Shown: one piece after another, positions 33,701-56,130 of the stretch
Layout of the letters: every line of letters begins with the position of its first letter
Position numbering within the stretch: position 1 is the first letter of the stretch
NCBI GenBank assembly: GCA_964036045.1
Contig: OZ038398.1
Span: forward strand, 27,582,309 to 27,646,308
Reading direction: 5' to 3'
DNA: 64,000 bases
Origin: Eutreptiella sp. 'Long Island Sound 2002'
Taxonomy: Eukaryota > Euglenozoa > Euglenophyceae > Eutreptiales > Eutreptiaceae
Made by a program: the position numbers and the translations under genes
The notes under the pieces: generated by a model
Database searches by the model: none
What the model was told of the DNA's origin: nothing
The model's input: only the letters and a program-made list of their open reading frames with translations

Positions 33701-35606
33701 TTCCTCCCCGAGATCTTTCTCAAGCGCTAAACACTAGCAAGGCTTCGCCTTGCTGCCTGCGGCCTGACCCCTCCGAAAATAGACCATTTTTTTTCATGTC
33801 CCATCTTTTGCTGCATTCTATTATTCACATTAGATCACAGCTGTTCAGTGGTGTCTAGTCGTCTGTAGTCTCTTGTACCATAGTTCCATTTCCTCGTAAC
33901 TCTACATGACACTGCACACCATGACAGTGAGAATGCTGTGTTGTGTCCCAGCATGGGCGAGTGAGTTGTGTCGTGAGCGTGGGTTTGTCCTTACTCAACA
34001 AAGCCACCCAAGAGTGTGATGCAGCATTGCACGAATTGAACAAGTGTGGGGCTGGTTGCTGCCACGGCAGAAACATGTTGCCCTGCTTCCAAACGACGCA
34101 TGAGCCACAACATTTGCACGGCTCAGCTTCGGACTGCGTGCAGCAGCATACAGTCCGAGACTGCTGCACCTTTGGGCAATTGCTCACGGGTGCAGATGAT
34201 TTCTGTGGTCAATGCCGCCGGAAGCAACTGCAGCATTTGCTTCCTTGCAGTACCGTCACAGAGACCCGCATGAGCCCTGTCATCGGGTTGCATGGTTTTG
34301 CAGGCATTCTGTGATGCGCCTGCCCTCCAGAGTCGCGCCGAGAGCCAAGAGCCATTTTCATATTTCGATGTCTCTGGAAGGTCTGTAGAAATGAAGCTCC
34401 GCGAGTACGTCTTGTGGCTTATGCTTCGTGCATTGGCCTGCAGACGCAATGAATCAATCGCTGCCCCATGCGAGTGCGTCTCATGGACCACAGGCCAGGC
34501 GTGCGGTGGCTGGTTGGAATATGACCAGCAGCATGCAAACGCCGTGGTCACAATCTGTCATTCAATGTCTCTACCGCAGAAGCGCTGTCAGCCCTCGTTA
34601 GCCAACACACGCCAGATGCATTTCACAATGCATCCACCTGCCAATTCCCCCCAACACCCAAGCAGCCCCATGCATGATGCCCCCCACCAGCATTCCCCAC
34701 CATTGCTCATTCCACATGTCTGTTTTGCTGATTTTCATTGTGCAGTGCAGTACAAACATCTTCCGTGCCTACACGTGCCCACACGTGGGATCCAAATATA
34801 TTTTGGCTCTGAGCCGATTGCCTGGGACATCGTCAGTGTCCGTCTGTCGGTTTACAAGGCTGCAAGTTCTGAGCTTAAATTCAAGTACGTTGCAGATTTG
34901 CCCTCGCTTCCTGAAGTCTGTGACTGCAGCAAAAAAAACAAAGAGGCTTTGTGCACTGTGCCCGCCCGCCTGCCTTCTCAGTGCCACTGCAACCACATGT
35001 GGCTCAACACATGAAGCCCCAAAAGGTAGTGAGAGCATAAAATGACCATGCACAACCATGTATTTTGGGGGAGCGTTAGCGCGCCGGGCACGTGGCGGAC
35101 ATCTTTTTTGACCCATGCCCCACCGGTGACCTTTTAGGGGGTGCACTAAGTGCAGTGCAACTATTTGGGCGTCTGGGCGTACTAGAGACCCATACTTTGA
35201 GATACTAGGGGCATCATTGTTACCCCTAGCGTAGGTTTTGATTTCTGATTTTGTCCCCCTTTTAGGGACCCCCGAGAATGCAGGTGTGACGTAGCATTTC
35301 CGCCCTCTTTTGGGCCCCCGGGAAGGTAGGGGTGAGGCAACAATTCAACTTCGTTCAACCTTCCGGTGCTATTGAGGAACCCGGTACAATCTTCGTTACG
35401 CTTTTGCGTTGCGTTGTGTGGTGTTGTGTTGTGCTGTGTTGTGTTTCGTTGCGTTGCGTGCATGTGCGTCCGGAAATGCGTGCATGCGTCCATGTGCATT
35501 GTGAAACGGGCATGCTGAGCTGGTAATATCGTGATGCATTCAGTGTGTCTGCTGCGAGAAATCAATTTTTTCTGTTCGTGTCCTCAGACCTCTTTTGACA
35601 TTTGAT
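30713..35606. other. No confidently recognised gene
   Basis: Open segments exist on both strands. On plus, a Cys-rich frame (34015-34270, with CGAGCCHGRNMLPC and CCTFGQLL) is followed after an acceptor-like site at 34303 by another (to about 34580, with CECVSW and CGGWLEYDQQ); together they could be exons of an unknown secreted protein. On minus, 33257-33530 is open without a recognised domain. A transposon-linked repeat occupies 35070-35350. Confidence 0.3.
35070..35350. repeat. Transposon-associated repeat, copy 1
   Basis: Carries GAGCGTTAGCGCGCCGGGCA, then TACTAGAGACCCATACTTTG, GGGGCATCATTGTTACCCCT and GACCCCCGAGAATGCAGG. The same ordered segments recur at 59730-60110 and in part at 60700-60900, each time upstream of a DDE transposase relic. 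Confidence 0.85.
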
Positions 35607-36501
35607 ATGGACTTGGACATTGGGGACAAGGTGTTTTACACCAGGTCGAACGTGCTTCGCGTTCTCGCGAAGGTAGTTGGCCGTTCCGACGAAGGTTACG
35701 TGGAGTTGGAGTATTATCAAGATAGGGCGCGGGTCGTTAACCATCATTGCCCCATGGATGCCCTCTCCTTCGGTATCCCTAGTTGGGACTCAACCCCACC
35801 ATCCCCCTCAAGTCCACCGGCCGATCGCATCCCCGGTGACGCGAGTGGTGGCAGCCCTTCCCGTGATAGCTCCCCGCTGCGAACATCATCACCGTCCCCA
35901 TCATGCAGCCATGCCGTTGATATGTTGGGCAATATTATGTGGATTTGCCCCTTGGCCCCCGGGACATCAGCTGATGTTTTGATTTGGGATGGGTATGGAC
36001 CTTCTCATACCCGAGGTAGTTTCTTTGATTTCGAAGTTGGGGGCCATGATGGTGCTTATAAAGGCTGGATTCATGTCATTGTGCCATTCATTGGAAGAAA
36101 GAATGGCACCTTGATAGCCCCCGCCAACAATGTTACAATGACGTGCACGGGTCGTATAGGGCACGCATTGAGCAGCCGTTTGCTCGGTTGTGGCATTGGG
36201 GTTTGGTTAGGAACATCTGGCGTGGCGGCCCCAATGAGGCATTTTGTTGCATTTTACGCACTTTTGCATTTTCAAGCAAGTCCGTCACCCCCCCTATGGA
36301 CCATGGGAGCATATTGTGCCTCATGTTTGGACCGACGAAAGCAACTCGGCCGCCACGCCAGATGAGGCAGAGGATGAGGCAGAAGTGTGTGTGTTGTGTT
36401 GTCAGAAGCGCTCCACCGTCACAATTTATGATGAGTGTAAGGAGCACTATTGTACTGAATGTATTGACACCCACACTTGTGGGACCAACGTTGTTTGTTA
36501 A
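35607..36501 (+). pseudogene. DDE_Tnp_4-like (Harbinger-type) transposase relic, copy A, with zinc-finger tail
   Basis: An ATG at 35607 opens a frame starting MDLDIGDKVFYTRSN, with a Ser/Pro-rich linker, then FFDFEVGGHDGAYKG (about 36028-36065) and HVIVPFIGRKNG. The family continuation YRARIEQPFARLWHWG (about 36155-36200) is in another frame, and PPYGPWEH plus an acidic stretch and a Cys cluster (CVLCC, CKEHYCTECIDTHTC, 36384-36480) is in a third. The gene is therefore broken by at least two frameshifts. The D in HDGAY and the E in RARIE are the expected second and third acidic residues of a DDE_Tnp_4 catalytic centre; the fold assignment is from motif resemblance. A Tudor-like N-terminal segment may belong to a different nested element. 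Confidence 0.65.
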
Positions 36502-36549
36502 GTACAGTACAAACGACAGCTAGAGTTGTTGAATTCACATCTGTTGCTT

Positions 36550-38400
36550 TGTTATGCAACGTGCTTTGTAGGGAAGGTGTGCAATGCAACGTGGTCTACT
36601 TGGGGGCGTGCCTATTTTTGCCCCCACCACACCAAACAATTTGGAGTACCTTCTCACCGTGTCTAAGAATTTGGCCCAACCTTTGCACCCAATCTATGAC
36701 GATGGCAAGGGTGGTGATTGGAAGTGGTGGGAGTGTCATTTTGTGTTGTTGAAACCTCATATTTCGGTTTATGCAAGGTGCCTTGCAAGGAAGGTTTGCT
36801 GTCTAGTGCGGTCTACTTGGCGGACTTCCCAAGGTGAGGATAAACCTGGGGCTAGAGATAAGATACTTGGTACAAAGGTAGCGCGCCGGGCATGCGCCAG
36901 GCGCGCGCCGGGCAAATTCTCCCTAGACACCCATCTAGGTACAATTGGCCTACCCACATGGGGGGCGGCCCAACCCACCCACCCAACCCAACTAACCTAC
37001 ACAAGGGAAAATGCCAAAAAAATTCGGTCTTTGGCGCCAAGACCCATACCCCAAGGGAGGGAGGGAGGGAGGGAGGGAGGGAGGGAGACAAGGTGTGAGG
37101 TAGGTAGGGAGGGGATACCACCCACCCGCCCACTCACCCATCCGTAACAACTGTAATTTGGGGCAGGCCAAAAGAGTGGTAGAATCGACCCCAAAAGCAA
37201 GGGTAGAAATCATAAATAGTGAAAAAGATGCCCGATGTGTGCCAGGCGCGCTCTGAGAAGCCCGCAAGTGTATCCCGTGTATGTTATTAACTGCTAGTTT
37301 TTTTGAACGTCCGTTTTTGTTGAAGTATTTTGAGGGGAGGATGGCAACAGTTTTCCCATCCATCTGCCAATGAAGAGGGCAGGACCAAGCTTGAAGTGCA
37401 AGTGTAAGTGAAAAGTGGTTAAAACTCTCTTTGATACTTTGTTCCCTAAGTAGACTTTGTTGGGAATGGTCAAAAAAAGATGCCCAGCGCGCTACGCTCC
37501 CCCCCATAGATTAACCCCTCCCCCCCACCCATGGCTAAGCCCAGGCCCGCTTGCTCGCCCCTCCCTATCTACCTCTCTCCTTGTCACCCTAACACCCTCC
37601 CTACCTACATATCTATCTCTCTCCTTGTCTCCCTCCAAGGCTACCTCCCTCCCTCCCTGCCTGCCTGCCTATATATATCTCTCCTTGTCTCCCTCCTAAA
37701 GAGATGGATAATGAGATGCAGCAACTGGAGGGAATTGGGGAGTCATTGTTCTTCTTGGAATCCATGGCAAAGGGGGAATGTTTGCCCGGCGTGCTCATTT
37801 TCTATTGGGTATCGCGACTTCTTGCCTCATACGGCAGATTCGGAAACAACTACGATAAATGACTTCCCACAGGCACAGCAGCAGTTAGTATTGTTTCATG
37901 CCTACCACATACTTGCTTAGGGGTGGGTCATTTATCACAACGGAGTGTGGGCAACTAAATGGCTGGTGCATAGGAGCAAGATAGCATTGGTGGCAACAAA
38001 TGAGCAAGACGGGATCTCTATGATTGATGTGCCTGTTTGGGAATGTTTGGATGTTTGGCAAACTTCCAATGTGCAATATACATTCTCAATTCTGTTTTGT
38101 TCTCCTCTTCCATGAGGGCCAGGTATTACCTATCCAGACAGATTATGACGGACTGGATGTGTCCCCCTTTTCAAATATCTTGACTTTCCACTGCGATTGA
38201 TTGGGGGGCTGGACCCTCCTACACCATGTGCTCGTGAATGGTTGTGCCAAAATGTTGGTTGATCCCCCGACCCTACACCTTCACTTAGCTCGCTAAGATT
38301 AGGTATTTATCTCCCCACTTGTGGTACGGATTTGTGTCCAGGTTATTACATAATTTCTCTATTTTACAACGAAGTTTACGGGTTGCAGGGAGGGAGGTGG
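36550..38400. other. Decayed transposon sequence and simple repeats
   Basis: Plus-strand open stubs at 36584-36830 (with LEYLLTVSKNLAQPLHPIYD) and 37703-37860 (MDNEMQQLEGIGESLFFLE) look formerly coding but are unrecognised. GC-rich CGCGCCGGGCA motifs occur at 36883-36915, (GGGA)n at 37055-37086, and CTCCCT/CTGCC repeats at 37555-37700. Confidence 0.45.
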
Positions 38401-38539
38401 TAGCCTAGACTTGGGGGTGAATCTTATGTAGCCAGCTTGTCCCCCTTTGTTTGGGGATGCACCCCCTGTCCACCCTCCCACTTCCAAAAGGTGTACTCGA
38501 AGCACCATCCCGAGCGAAACAACCCCTTTGGGGGTGGGA

Positions 38540-38938
38540 GATTGGTTGACAGACAAGGATGTCGTGTGTTGGTTGAACCAAGAGGTGTGCCACAATGAAA
38601 TCGATGAACCACATGCGTGGACTCTGGCGGTTCTGTATATCAAGAGATTGTCCAAGTGCATGCGGAGAGTTGAATCCGGCACAAGACTGGACAACATGGC
38701 TTGGTGCCGTCGCCACATTTTTGTGGTTAATTCCAATGACAAGGAAGGGTTGCACTGGTTTGTGTGTGCCTTCGATTGTCGTGTCCGGTTGGCGCTTGTC
38801 ACTATTTGGGTTTGGGAACCCCTAAGCTCCACTCATTTGATCCGTCCTTTCTTGATGGCCATGAGGAAGCTTTCGCTAACCACATCATCTGTAGGGCTTG
38901 CACTTGTGGAGGCCATCAGTTGTATGAGCGGCCCATAG
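38540..38938 (+). pseudogene. C48/Ulp1-like cysteine protease relic (transposon-encoded), plus strand
   Basis: The frame contains DWLTDKDVVCWLNQEVC, matching the W(L)xDxxIxxW/Y entry motif of Ulp1-type proteases, followed by RRHIFVVNSNDKEGLHWFVCAFD, where H of LHW is the expected catalytic histidine. VWEPLSS follows, at the place of the catalytic Asp. The region that should bear the catalytic Cys is not in frame downstream, and the frame ends at 38938. Ulp1-like domains are often carried by DNA transposons (for example some Mutator-like elements). Given the surrounding transposon debris, a domesticated host protease is less likely. Confidence 0.6.
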
Positions 38939-39259
38939 GCAGGAAGGGTCTGTCGCAGCATTGGGAAGACTTGCAGCTGTTAGGTTGGAAAGGGAGGGGT
39001 TGTTGTTTGCAAGTAATCTATGGAGCCGTGATGCTGCAATGGCATTTGCTGTATCTTTGTCAGCCCCTGCTCATCTGCCTCATCTCTTTCCTTATCCTCA
39101 CTGTCTTTATTTGTGAAGGTACAGTCACACAGGGTACGCACGCGGCAAATGTAACCCCTTTTTTTTCCCTATCCAAAAAGTGATGTATATTGTGACAAGT
39201 GGTTGTTTCAAAGCAGGCTGGGCCAACAATAAGTGAAAAATGTAAGTCGTGTACAAAAA

Positions 39260-39345
39260 AATTGTCTAGTCGTGTAATTTTTTTTTGCGGTAAATGCGTG
39301 TAATTTTTTTTTGCGGTAAGTCGTGTGAATTATAAAAAAAAATTC
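39260..39345. repeat. Short tandem units TCGTGTAATTTTTTTTTGCG
   Basis: Two to three direct copies of GTCGTGTAATTTTTTTTTGCGGTAA in an AT-rich stretch. Confidence 0.75.
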
Positions 39346-39534
39346 AAAAATTGAAAGAAATGCAACTTTTGCAATACATGCGCAATATGTACAGCTGCCG
39401 GTTCCGTACGGCACCCCATAGCAACCTTAACGATGGGACGCCAAGTCCACAAAGCAGATAGTACTCTGCGTGGCCACCAATTGGTTGGGACTCGGCCAAT
39501 ATAACATGGTTTCACATGGTGTCATTGGCACTAG

Positions 39535-39722
39535 ACACAAAATTAGGCCCAAGAAAAGAGTCCTGACACGGCCATGTCCAACATCCAGTGTGCTAGCACT
39601 GGGAACAAAATCAGGCTCAAAAAAAGAGTCCTGCCAGGGCCATGGCCGACATCCAGTGTGCCAGCACGGGAAACAAAATCAGGCTCAAGAAAAAGAGTCC
39701 TGACAGGGCCCTGGCCAACGCT
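39535..39722. repeat. Three-copy ~68-bp tandem repeat
   Basis: Units begin ACAAAATCAGGCTCAAG and contain AAAGAGTCCTG and CATCCAGTGTGCCAGCAC; copies start near 39537, 39605 and 39674. Confidence 0.85.
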
Positions 39723-40234
39723 AGTGCCACCATTATAGGCCACCAAGGCAGTGGTATGGGGCCAATATAATAGCAATCTTATGCGCTCCACCATTGGCAC
39801 ACCAAACGGGCGGAGGAAAATACAGCCCACAAAACATGCACCTGCTACGAGTAGTTGCAAAATGCACGCTTGTAGATCAAGTCCGTTTTTGTGTCGCTGG
39901 ACTTGGGCTTTGCACCAGGATTGGGGTTAAACTGACAAGCGGTGCGCTGCAACTCTGCTACTAGCTGCTTGGACAGGTCATTGATGAAAAGCTGGTCACG
40001 CTCCAGCTAGCCAGATGCATCTGCTTGCACCCTGCGCCACTCTCCATGGATGAAGACCTTGGGACGGGTGTCCTCCTCTGTGGGAGTGGCCATGGAAGGT
40101 TGTGGCCTGGCCTCTGGGCTTTCCACGCTCTGCTCGGCAGAGGCCTCCTTGCCTTTGAGTGAGGTGGGGGTGGCCTGAACACTCTCCTCGATAGCCGAAA
40201 GTGCACCTTCAACTTGGGTGATGGGGGGGGGGGA

Positions 40235-40475
40235 CTAAGGAGGGCAAGGAAGCTCGGTCACGCCGTCCACATCATCACCGGGCGCTTCAACGACCCGCAC
40301 AACACGATCGGCATTACCAATGCTAAGCACATAGTCCACAAAACCGGGACCCATTGGGACGAGGGGCACATCGGAAAAAGAACTCCGGTGCTCCACCACC
40401 AGCCTCGCGATGTTCAAGCTTTGAAAACCACAAGACCAACCGTCCGTTCGGAATCCCAAGGCGCGGTGCTTGGTG
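40235..40475 (-). pseudogene. C48/Ulp1-like protease C-terminal relic, minus strand
   Basis: The minus-strand frame LGFRTDGWSCGFQSLNIARL carries a catalytic-cysteine context (D-G-x-S-C-G) as in Ulp1-type proteases, followed by SFSDVPLVPMGPGFVDYVL. It ends at a stop in a C/G run at 40230. A second frame continues downstream on the minus strand (about 40200-39850, with VEGALSAIEESVQATPTS), suggesting that a length change in the homopolymer shifted the frame. It supplies the half of the domain that the plus-strand relic at 38540-38938 lacks, but it is a separate insertion in the opposite direction. Confidence 0.6.
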
Positions 40476-41027
40476 CAATGCGTGCAATGCTAATGCGTGC
40501 AATGCTGCAACCAAGGATCCAACAGCAGGAATTGTTTTTTCAGTGGCGGAAAATGAGACATAGGGGATGTTACTGAAGTCCGGCCGGGAAACTGGTTCTC
40601 AGTAGCTATCTACCCCTATCAACGGCCACTTAGTAATACCCGCCCCTTGCAGCACTAGAACTCAGAACCCCCGTGTCCAATGAACAATTAGATCCTTCAA
40701 ACATAGGGTCTGAACGGGAGTGTTTGTTGGACACATCGTTGCGCGTGACACTGTTGTGAAACGGAGGTAACCCATCCCTAGGCAAAAGACACCCAGTCCA
40801 TTCAAAGCACGATGCAATGGAGGCTTCCAATGAGATTTTTTCAGAGTAGAAGCCCTTGTTGCAGTCCTGCTTCATGCGGAAAAGTTGAACATGCTCCCTA
40901 GGCTTGAGGCCTTTCTTGGCACAGGCAGAAGTGGCAGCCTGATCCGGCTCAGGCACCTTGGGTGTGGACAGATTTGATGGGACAGCAAGTAAAGAACCAG
41001 TCATGGTGGGCAATAGAGGTCCTGTTA

Positions 41028-41488
41028 CCCCCCTCCCCCTGTCTAAGCTACGGCCTTGGCTCCGCCGCGTGTGCTGGACATGAGAACAGTGATTTCCTGC
41101 CGGTGGAATACCGGGGGTGACGGCCATCGTCGGATTATAGCTAAGCTACGGCCTTGTCTAAGCTACAGCAGGCGTAGGGACCGTATTAATTTCGTACCTA
41201 ATTTAATTCGGTACGAAATGTAGTGCAACTGCTTAAGACATGGTTTTGGTGACAAATCTGCCAATTACATGGAGTCATGGACACATTTGTTGTATTGTTT
41301 GCCCACTTGAACCCACAGAGCTCTGATTTTGGGGATATTTGTGCATTATCTTCCCCTTTCTTGCATCAGCTCACCATGCCGGTAGTTGTGTGTGTCGCGT
41401 GCAAGCTACAGCATTGTCTAAGCTGCAGTAGGCGTAGGGTCTGTATTAATTCCGCACTTTTGCGTAGCTTAGACGGGGGGGGGGGGGG
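41028..41488. mobile_element. TIR element with C-run/G-run ends (MITE-like)
   Basis: GTCTAAGCTAC at 41041-41051 is the exact reverse complement of GTAGCTTAGAC at 41464-41474. The left copy is preceded by a C-rich run and the right is followed by a 14-base G run, so the inverted repeat extends into the homopolymers. Inside are two direct copies of TTGTCTAAGCTRCAGYAGGCGTAGGG (about 41154 and 41413) and a perfect 10-bp palindrome arm ATTTCGTACC/GGTACGAAAT (about 41190-41220). No coding capacity. Confidence 0.75.
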
Positions 41489-42477
41489 TTGAGGGGTGCC
41501 ATTCCCTCACGTTCCTTTGTTGCTTTCTGGGTAGGTAGTGTGATGGGTCACCGTGTGGCAAGTCAAATTGACAGGGCAAGAAGGATGCTGGTCAGCATTA
41601 AGTTCCTGGTGGCTGTCAACATCACCTAGTTGTCGTCTTGGCCACCTTTGCAGTTTGTTGGCCATCGGCTGGTTCCATCTGTGAGGCACTAGGCGGCATT
41701 TTGGTGCTGCTGACAGTGCCAAAATGCCACCGTCAGTTCCTTGCCATCCAGCACTGCATTTTGTCTGCCTGCTGAGGAATGGAAGTTTTTTATCCATTCT
41801 GGTGAAAGACAGCCCTGCCTTGATCCAACCCAATGAAGATTCGGTGACAGACAATCAAGCAGCACATTGCTAGCCATCTCCACACCGTGGTGGGCACCTT
41901 TGCACACAGTGCAAAGTGTTGTATCACCAGAAGTACCGGGACCTTATTTCAAGCGTCACTCTGCTCTTACCATTGGTGATGAGCAGGTGAGGATGGCTCT
42001 GGAGAAGATTATGACGACGATGCATTGTGTTTTGGTGCTCTTTTCGTGGTCTTGGGAGGCCGTGGTGTTCATGGGTGTACAATGCGCGTTCCAGCAACAA
42101 CTGTGCACGCAATGCCCACGCACGGCAAAGTTGGCCTATGGGCAGCTCCTGCAAAGTGGTTGTGCATCGCACCCATGTGCTACATCCCATGCCCCGAACG
42201 CCCCCGTCCCATGTCCTACACCAGTCCCGTGTCCCGCATCCTGTGCCTGTCCCGGTCTCCACCTACCACACCCCTCCCCATAAACGCCCTTTCAGTGAGG
42301 GGAGCCACCTCGCCTGCGATTCTGGCGGGGCGGTGATGTCTGCGTCTGTGGCTTGCCGTGCCACACGCGACGGGCGGTGACCGGCGGGGCCGACCCCGTT
42401 TGCATGCGGCCCCGTGTCCCCATTGGTCGCATGCTCCCTGAGATCCCTGGAAGGGGTCTAGTCCCAGCCGCCGCACG
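41489..42477. other. Upstream region of the multi-C2 gene
   Basis: About 1 kb with no recognised coding sequence. C/T-rich, GC-rich sequence (42180-42290) lies some 200 bases before the start codon. No clear TATA box or other element was identified. Confidence 0.4.
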
Positions 42478-53990
<11,513 letters not shown>

Positions 53991-55140
53991 TTACGGAGAC
54001 CAGAGCGCCCAAATCCGTTTCGTGGGGGGGTGGGCCTGGGTGGGTGGGGGGTCAGGGAGGCCTCCACAGGCCGAACACTGCTACCCGCCGTTGTGGACAA
54101 GAGTTGGTGCTCCGTGGGGGAGCGTGCCGGTTAGAGGCAGCGCTGCGGCTTGTCTCTCTACGGTCATGCCTCTCCAAAGTGAATGTGCCCCATTCTGCAC
54201 TTCCAGACCGTGCCCTGTTCCGAATGAGGCTTCTGTGGTGCATCGGGGGCAGCAACAGTTTGCTTCGCAGATTTTGTGTTTGGCCATAGCACGTGACGGG
54301 GGAGGGGCTGGACCCAATTTGTGGTTCTGGGTCTGCTCAAGGCCTGTTACACCAACTGACCCCACGTTGTGCCGGCTGCTTGTACTAGGGCTGCTTGTGA
54401 CTCTGCACACAAAGCCAGTGTTCTGCGCTGAAAACCAGCACCCCTGGCCACGGACCAGTCCCAAGTACACAGTCACATCGACGACCGCCTTGCCAACAGC
54501 ACAGGGAGCAGTAGGGCCAAGGGAAAACGCAACCAAAAACACTGCATTGACCTCAGCCTTCGTGCCTTCACTGGCTCCTGCACTGCTGCAGTGGCCCACT
54601 TTCAAAAGTCCAGAATAGTCCATTGAGGCCCACAGCCAAGGCAAAATGCCTGGAAGCGCAGCATGCCACTGATGGGTAACTCTTGGTGATCTGCAACCTC
54701 CTGGGCCTGCGTTCCCAACCCCCCCCCCTCAATTCGGCGGCCGAATTTGGCCGATTTTGCCAAATTGGTCTGCCAAATTGTTGGGTTTCTGAATCTCGCC
54801 GATTTGTTTTGCCAAATCACTAGGTTTCTGGGACTTTGCCGCCTCATTTTGCCGACATGTTGGGGGGAAACGCACGCGCGGTGCGCGCGGTGCGCGCGCG
54901 GTGTGTTCGTTTTTCACGTGCGCGTACAACCTTTTCTTTCCCCTTGTGCTGTTTTCTGCACCTCACCACTAATTGCCCCTCCCTTGTGGTGAGCCCGTGT
55001 GCCGTGGCTGCGGGATAGGGCGCCAAGCCAAGTTGCGATGGCTGTCGCGATGCCGGACAATTGCCACGGGTGCCTCGCCCCTCCCTCTATAGAGAACAAA
55101 TGAAAAATCAGGTACACGAAGCATGGGTGTACCCTTCCAG
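53991..55140. other. Intergenic; no recognised gene
   Basis: Downstream of the multi-C2 gene. CCAAATTG/GCCGATTTG direct repeats lie at 54735-54845, and alternating GCGCGGTGCG motifs at 54870-54902 match those at 55735-55765. Confidence 0.5.
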
Positions 55141-55149
55141 ATCGCTTGC

Positions 55150-55391
55150 AGAAATTGCATTTGATGGTGCGAGCCGTTGTGCACATTCAGCAATTTCTCA
55201 ACGTGCGCAATGTGCGCTATGAGCCCTACGGCCCTTGGGACCACTTCCCAAGTGGCATTTTCGGGCAGCCAAAGGCCACGAGACGTCGTGGTTCAGATTC
55301 CGATTCCGATTCGGACTCGGATTCGGATTCATCATCCTCAGGCTCGTCACTTACGTCTGCTGATGAGGAGGAAGAGGAGGCTTCCTCGTAG
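55150..55391 (+). pseudogene. DDE_Tnp_4-like transposase relic, copy C (C-terminal end)
   Basis: Reads KLHLMVRAVVHIQQF, then VRYEPYGPWDHF, the family's C-terminal motif in its least degraded form here, followed by a basic RRR, six Asp-Ser pairs, a Ser run and an acidic end. The catalytic part is absent upstream. It could be a 3' exon of a transposase, since an AG precedes the first codon (CTTGCAG|AAA). Confidence 0.6.
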
Positions 55392-55872
55392 GTGACACCG
55401 TGATCATCGAAACGCGAAACGCACCGATACGGTTACTTCCGGGGCTTGGGCACCCCAAGAAGTAACGCTCCGAAACGCGAAACGAGTGCATTGAGCACAG
55501 CGAAATGCGAAACGTTCAAAACGGCCCCACAGGCTTGGGCACCCTGTGGGGCACTAGGCTCTTCGGTCGAGCGGCCGTACCGGAGAGTTCTACATCCTCT
55601 TCTTCCTCTTCCTACGGCCCTCCCCTGGCAGGGGTGTGGGCGGCCACAACCACCATTGGTGAGGAGGATGGAGTGGAGGCCTCCGTTGTTGTGCCTGAAA
55701 AAATGTGAAAAATGCAGGAAAGGGTTGGTAGAAACGCATGCGCGGTGCGCGCGGTGCGTGCGTTTCCCTCTTGGGGTTTCTGGGTTCTGGGTCACCTGAG
55801 TTGGAGGCGTCACTTACTTTGGGGCACTGCATAATACCTTTTCTTTGTACATTGGTTGTTCAGATTGGCACC

Positions 55873-56130
55873 ATGAAGTGTTTTTACTGTCCACAAAAAG
55901 ACGTGTCTTTGGTCCCCTGGGATTCGTTGTCCTCCGCTGATCAAACTTTTCTTCGGGACAAGTATCCTGATGCCGGTGAGCGGGCAGTTTGCGAATTTTG
56001 TGTTCGCTCTGCACAGCCCAGTGCGTTCTTCAGCCGCCGTTCTTCGTTGTTGTTCATTTTTTTGTCATTTTTCTGGGTGACCCCGGCCAGAAACGGGCCC
56101 GGGTTTCAAAAATATCGTTATACCAATTAA
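55873..56130 (+). CDS. Small ORF with two CxxC pairs (zinc-ribbon-like), unknown
   Basis: An 85-residue frame from ATG 55873: MKCFYCPQKDVSLVPWDSLS continuing to CEFC, giving CxxC-x(about 39)-CxxC, then a hydrophobic end. An acceptor-like TTGTTCAG lies just upstream, so it may be an exon. It may belong to the same transposon group as copy C, whose relatives carry a Cys cluster after the transposase. Not recognised as a known family. Confidence 0.3.
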   Translation: MKCFYCPQKDVSLVPWDSLSSADQTFLRDKYPDAGERAVCEFCVRSAQPSAFFSRRSSLLFIFLSFFWVTPARNGPGFQKYRYTN

